From contig NC_061862.1 of assembly GCF_907164915.1 (NCBI RefSeq), positions 6,593,473 to 6,657,472 of the forward strand: 64,000 nucleotides of DNA, in the 5' to 3' direction. The DNA is from Impatiens glandulifera (Eukaryota > Streptophyta > Magnoliopsida > Ericales > Balsaminaceae). Below the pieces are notes generated by a model. That model was not told the origin of the DNA and made no database searches. It saw only the letters and a program-made list of their open reading frames with translations. This document shows, piece by piece, positions 58,578-64,000 of the stretch. Every line of letters starts with the position of its first letter. The stretch's first letter is position 1. Position numbers and translations under genes: made by a program.

Positions 58578-61161
58578 GAATGAAGATGATGAAATGGGAC
58601 ATGAGGAAATTCATAATATTTGAGTTTTAAAAAAGAAAGCTTAAATGTTATTTATTCATTCATTCATTCTCATGAATCAACCAAAAAAACAATATTGTAT
58701 CAATGTGTACTGATTTTGTGGGTTGTATTTTAAAAAGCTGTTTGTTTTATTTGCCTTCAAATGGCCATAAACTATCTAGTTTTGATAAACATTTGTTTGT
58801 TGCTTATAACTTGAATGATAAAAATCAAATGAACAAAAGAACAAGTTACATCAAGATTGTCTTTATGAATGCGGATTATTATCGGAAAATCTTCTTAGAA
58901 ACATGAACAAACAAAAAAAGAAAGTAACATAGTAGATTAATTCAAACTAACATTTATAATCGCCCCAACTAACGAACTTAATTGATAATAATAAAAGAAC
59001 ATTAATAAACAAGATAGAGTGGTTAATGCATGCATCTTCTAAACTCACCTTCTAAAATGTTAACCTTGGTTTTTTTGAAAACCAATACACATAGATGGAA
59101 TGCTTTCCTGCGACAAATAAAAATTTCATGAAAGCCAGTCACATGATATAAATGATTTAATTGGTACAATTTAATTACTTCATGTGTCGATTTGAACATG
59201 AAGCTCTATTTGGTGGAGAGCCCAATTTCGTTTTTGTATAAGACAATCTGTAAGAAATTTCATTATATAGTAATATTTGTGTAACATTAATTATAATAAT
59301 CATGGTATATAATGAAATTATTATTAGTGGATGATACTTACCCTGCTATGTTGGGTCCTCTTTAGAGATGGTATTCTTTTTGAGATTCCTACTTCCTAAG
59401 ACACAAAGTGAGTGTTGGGTCGATAAAACGAGATAAGATCTGCTGTTCCAAAACTTGTGTTTTACTTTGTACCACCTTTATAAAATATATATGTGAGTTT
59501 TTTCTTCTCTTCGTTACTTTTGATTTATCCTGTAAAATAATTAATTTTTGGGAGAGTGGTACAATGGAACATATAATTTGAAACAACAGATTTAAAAACA
59601 ACCATTATAATTGTAATAGTAGGACCTGTTTGAATTCACAATTTCACAAAGTATTAAAGTGAAAGAGAAAAAAAGATATCTAACGCCCACTTGATATCAA
59701 GACGCTTTCTGATATTAGTTCCGGAAAGTCTGTAATTAAATCGTCATTCTCGAGAACCTATGAGCTCGATATCCTATTAGGTAACGTGATTCTATTCTAT
59801 TTTTTTGTGTCATATTTTATCGCTGTGCTCAAACGATTCTTGTCGTTTAATATACATTGATAGCATTTATATTATTGTTTGATTACAAAAAAAAATTAAA
59901 CTCTGAACTAAAATAACTTATTGATCATATTTATAACTTATAATGGCCTTTAACCCATTAAAAACATATTTACTGTAGACTAAGAAAATAACAAAAAAAA
60001 TTATGAGCTAAACAATATTACACTATTTATAAATAATTTAATTTACTTAGCGAGTCTAACTTGTTAGTAGAGTGCAAGGGGTGTTGGTTAGGAGTTAGGA
60101 CTTGGGATTGGTAATGGAGCGGCCAATTAAATAAACCAGCAGATTTATTTATTTATTTTTAGATAAGTAAGTTATGTATTTGAGATTATTTAAATAATTT
60201 AAAATATAATTACTATTTTACCCCTTTAACCTATTATATTTAAATAATTTAAAATATAATTACTCTTTTTTTAATCCCGAATTATGAAGTGGTTGATTAC
60301 TTCAATTATTTTCTTCAAAACTATTATAACACATGCAAAAATAAAAGCAGTATAGTCAAAGTATATGATTTCAGTTGATCAACCATCAACATCTGATGAA
60401 TGAAAAAATGTGTTGATATATGATTATTTTAGTTTGGGTTTTTAAAACTTAAATTATGACTTTTTTTTTTTGTATTTGTAGAAGAAAATCTAGTTTTTAT
60501 TATAGTGATGACTATGCTCTTATTTGAAATTTATTCTTGTCACATTTCTATTTTATGAGTTTCATATTTTCTCATTAAAGACTATTATTTTTATTGAATG
60601 TTATTTCAAGTTCTTAAAATAAACAGCAAAAATTAATATTTCAATTTTTTTATCATTATATTATATGAATATTAGTATAAGTATTAATAGGTTTTAAGCA
60701 CCATCAAACTAAACATAACAGCAACTATTGATCATCATGTGTATTTGACACATTATTAATTGTTTATTGGGAATCTTTTCAGAAAGTTTAGAAGAATGAT
60801 AATTATTTTGTTTTGGAAGATGCCCATATTATTAGTGTGCCTTATATATATATATTAGTAGATAGATCCAAAGTAAGAGTTATCTTTATGCATCATCTTT
60901 CCAAAGTTGTGTTTAAATAATGAAAAAAAAGTAAATATATAAATTATATTTTAGATAGTACATACATCATTTTACATTTTATAAAAAAAAAATAAAAATA
61001 AAAATAAAATTAAATGATAGTGCATACATTATTTATCCTTTTTATAATCAAATTATATTTTAATATACTTACATTATTTTACATTTTTTGTTATTAAAAT
61101 CAAATAATAGTACATGCATCAATACTCTATTCAAGGAATTCTGTAGGGAGAAAGATGTTCA
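58578..61161. other. AT-rich spacer
   Basis: The first 150 bp hold the NOI 3' UTR. No other gene is seen. ATTTAAATAATTTAAAATAT followed by AATTACT is directly repeated near 60186 and 60236. Short frames at 58703-58906 and 59389-59601 have no recognisable motif. Confidence 0.5.
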
Positions 61162-62154
61162 GGGCATGTTTGATTTAGCGTTTATAAGCAGTTTACTGGC
61201 GTTGCGTAATAAGCGGCTACGGCTACAGTAACTTTGCTTAATAAACTCATGCAAAAAATTATAATCAAACACACTTTTACGTTTAAACTCAAATTTCTCT
61301 CTACCTCCCTCTTCAGTGTTTAAGATTATAATCTCAGCGTTTTTATCTCTCATCAATTTTAAATATATTTTTTTATTTATTTTCTCTCATCTATTTCATT
61401 CATTTCTAATCATTTTATTCATTCTCTCTCATCAATTTAAGCTCTCTCTAATCATTTTATTCATTCTCTCTCATATATTTTATATATTTATAATATTTAT
61501 ATATATTTATATAAAATTATTATAATAAAAAAATACATTTAAATATATTTTTATTTATTATTTATAATATATGATCTTAATATATAAAATAATTAAGCAA
61601 AATATAAAATATAAATACATTATGATTTTTTATTTATAATTATAATTTTAAAAATTAAACTAGACTTAATTATTAAAAAGTATAGAATTACAATTTAAAT
61701 GAATGATAATACAAATAAAGCGAGAGAACTCAAAAATAAATGGAAAAGATGAGGGTGGAAATGTGAAAAATATATATAATAATAATAATAATTTTTTTTT
61801 ATTCATATCATTTATTTTAGAATATATTATTTTTTAATTTAAGTCATTAATTAATATTTAAAATTATATATTTAAAAAAACTTATAAAAATTAATATATT
61901 AATATAATTTATTTTAAAATATATATTATTTTTTAATTTAAATTATTTATTAATATTTAAAATTAAATTAATAAATATATATAACATTATATATGTATAT
62001 ATATAATATTAATTATTAAATAATATTATAAATATAAATAAATAAATAAGCTAAACGTACTAAAACTTAACGATTAAATAAGCTAAAATCATATCAAACG
62101 TATCTGAGAATAAGCTGGTTAAGCTCGCGTCAATCAGCTGAATCAAACTAGCCC
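61162..62154. mobile_element. MITE-like element (about 993 bp)
   Basis: Left end GGGCATGTTTGATTTAGCGT and right end, reverse-complemented, GGGCTAGTTTGATTCAGCTG form imperfect inverted termini. Flanks TCA and TTA could be a decayed 3 bp duplication. The terminal regions are GC-richer (GGCGTTGCGTAATAAGCGGC on the left, CAGCTTATTC/GACGCGAGC on the right), the core pure AT. No coding capacity. Confidence 0.6.
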
Positions 62155-62533
62155 TTAATGAAAATGAAGGAATTAGGTTGGCATATGAAATTTCATAGAT
62201 TGAATTGGGTTACCATCTTTTAAGAGTTACATATTAGGTGTACGGTGACTTAAGTGAAAAAAATTATAATTATTCTAGTTGATGGTATAAAAACATATAT
62301 TGTAGAAATAAAAATAATAAAATGACATGGATACACATATAAATATTTAACGGTGTAATCTTAAATATAACCAAATATTGTAACGTTAGTTTTTAAAACG
62401 ATAAAAGATTAAGAGAGACTTACACTTTGACAAACTTAAACTTCTACAACTAAAGTCTTAAATTTATTATTTATCTCAATCTTAAACAAGAAGTTAAAAA
62501 AGTGCTAGGTTATTTAACTTTATATTTTGGTAC
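62155..62533. other. AT-rich spacer
   Basis: Nothing gene-like. The bases GGTAC at 62529-62533 abut the LTR of the next element and would be one half of its target duplication; the other half is outside the window. Confidence 0.5.
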
Positions 62534-62801
62534 TGTTGGTATTAATTATATTTATATCCTAGACACTCAAACAAGTGTTAATCTTACAAAAAAAATTTAC
62601 TCTTAGATTTTGTAGAAAAGAGAATACAAAGAGATCTTGTTATTATTGTAGGAAAAGATGTCTCCTTGTATTTACATAAAAGAGACTATTAATAGGCAAT
62701 TAATAATTAGCCGTTAGACACAAACCTTTCAGCTTCTTAACTATTGACTTTATCTATGAACTAACTAATAAATATAACTAATATATTACATATTTTTAAC
62801 A
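62534..62801 (-). repeat. 3' LTR of a second copia element
   Basis: On the minus strand it starts TGTTAAAAATATG right after a short purine tract (CTTGAGAGAG) and ends ACCAACA, the TG...CA pattern. 268 bp. The 5' LTR is beyond the window. Confidence 0.8.
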
Positions 62802-64000
62802 CTCTCTCAAGTCAGGAGTAAAGAGATTGATTATTCCTAACTTGTCGATGATGCTATCAAAGTTTCTTTTATCTAGAGCCTTCGTAAAAATATCAGCAAG
62901 TTGATCTTTGCTAGGTACAAAGGGGGTTTCAATTTCACCAGATTGAACTTTCTCACGAACAAAGTGATAATCAACTTCAATGTGCTTGGTGTGCTCATGA
63001 AATACTGGATTTGATGCAATATATCTAGCAGCATTATTGTCGCAATACATTTTTATGGTCATGAGCTCAACTCCCAAGTCTTTGAGAATATATTTAATCC
63101 AAATGAGTTCTCCAGTAGTAGCCGCCATAGCACGATATTCAGCTTCAGCGCTTGAACGGGAAATAGTATTTTGCTTCTTACTTCTCCACGTCACTAGATT
63201 TCCTCCAACAAATGTACAAAAGCCGGTAGTGGACTTTCTATCAAAACTGCCTGCCTAATCAGCATCAGTATAACCAATGACGTCAATGCGGTTGTTTCGC
63301 TTCATCCATATGCCTACTCCAGGAGTAGCTTTAAGATAATGTAAAATCCTGTAAACAGCAGAAAGGTGTGAAGTTTTTGGAGCATGCATGAATTGACTTA
63401 CATTGCTAACAGCAAAGGTTATATCAGGACGAGTAACTGTTAGGTAGATAAGTTTACCTATAAGTCTTTGATACATACTAATGTCATAAAGAGGTGTACC
63501 TTCTTCAGTGTTTAATTTAGTAGTTGTTTCAATGGGAGTCTTTGCAGGTTTTGCAGCAAGCTTACCAGTTTCTTTTAATAAGTCCAAGACATATTTTCTT
63601 TGAGAAAGAAACAAACCTTTCTTAGAATGAGCAATTTCTATCCCAAGGAAATACTTGAGAGTGCCAAGATCTTTAATATCAAACTTCTCATGTAGATACT
63701 TTTTAACCTTGAGGATATCACTTGAGTTATTACCTGTTAATATAATATAATCCACATACACAAGTACAATAGTAGTAGTATTGAAAGTAGTTTTAATAAA
63801 TAGAGAAGAATCAACAGAGCTTTTTCGAAAGTTATGATGAATAAGAGCGTTACTAAGTTTAGAATACCATGCCCTTGGAGATTGTTTGAGTCCATAAATA
63901 GCTTTATTCAACTTACAAACAGATTTTGAGTTAAGATTTTCCTTATATCCTTGTGGGATAGACATATATACTTCTTCTTGCAGATCGCCTTGAAGAAAAA
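62796..64000 (-). pseudogene. copia RT-RNase H end, partial and inactivated
   Basis: The minus-strand frame enters at the window edge with FLQGDLQEEVYM, then LNKAIYGLKQSPRAWYSKL, LFLSQRKYVLDLLKETG, RLIGKLIYLTVTRPDI and SHLSAVYRILHYLKATPG. RNase H follows with NTISRSSAEAEYRAMA, TKHIEVDYHFVREKV and DIFTKAL. Two lesions are visible: the RT active-site YVDD motif reads YVDY (63747-63749), losing a catalytic aspartate, and an in-frame TAG (63255-63257) follows YTDAD. It differs in sequence from the copia element at 40-44.6 kb, so it belongs to a different lineage. The rest of the element is outside the window. Confidence 0.93.

Overview
The window is AT-rich nuclear DNA from a flowering plant, most likely a eudicot. 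The evidence is short GT-AG introns, plant-specific gene families (plastid/mitochondrial-type serine acetyltransferase, pectate lyase, plant INCENP, NOI/RIN4-like) and plant transposons (Ty1/copia, PIF/Harbinger, hAT, MITEs, SINEs). The species cannot be named from the sequence. About three quarters of the window is repeats and AT-rich spacer.

Layout. 1-9.3 kb: tandem repeats, then a decayed PIF/Harbinger transposon on the minus strand (Myb-like ORF and DDE nuclease, both broken). A 1.9 kb non-autonomous hAT element sits inside the nuclease, with a perfect 8 bp target duplication. 10.0-10.6 kb: a second hAT element with a perfect 8 bp duplication. 14.2-15.2 kb: intact intronless serine O-acetyltransferase (minus), with a 0.9 kb MITE 137 bp upstream of its first ATG. 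16.9-19.9 kb: MITE cluster, a SINE with 13 bp target duplications, a 173 bp tandem repeat and two copies of a pol-III-box repeat. 21.7-27.4 kb: three minus-strand genes (small membrane protein, three-exon pectate lyase, seven-exon Nudix hydrolase). 29.4-36.8 kb: nested repeats, degenerate minisatellites, and an inverted duplication whose spacer holds another hAT element. 36.8-37.9 kb: a possible small gene for a 47-residue protein. 39.0-39.9 kb: hAT element. 40.0-44.6 kb: a structurally complete, very young copia retrotransposon with four in-frame stops. 46.8-58.6 kb: gene-dense plus-strand block with a ten-exon INCENP gene, a three-exon gene of unknown function and a three-exon NOI-domain gene. 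61.2-64.0 kb: a MITE and the 3' end of a second copia element that runs off the window.

The host genes do not form a pathway. They are ordinary unlinked plant genes: cysteine synthesis, cell-wall pectin cleavage, nucleotide-derivative hydrolysis, chromosome segregation and membrane-linked immunity regulation. The most interesting signals are the 91-residue tandem repeat expanding inside INCENP, the uORF cluster ahead of it, the copia element with almost identical LTRs but several nonsense codons, the chain of hAT insertions with exact duplications, and two undescribed small or unknown genes (37.8 kb and 56.8 kb). I saw no CRISPR array, rRNA or intact tRNA gene, and no clear novel multi-gene system.
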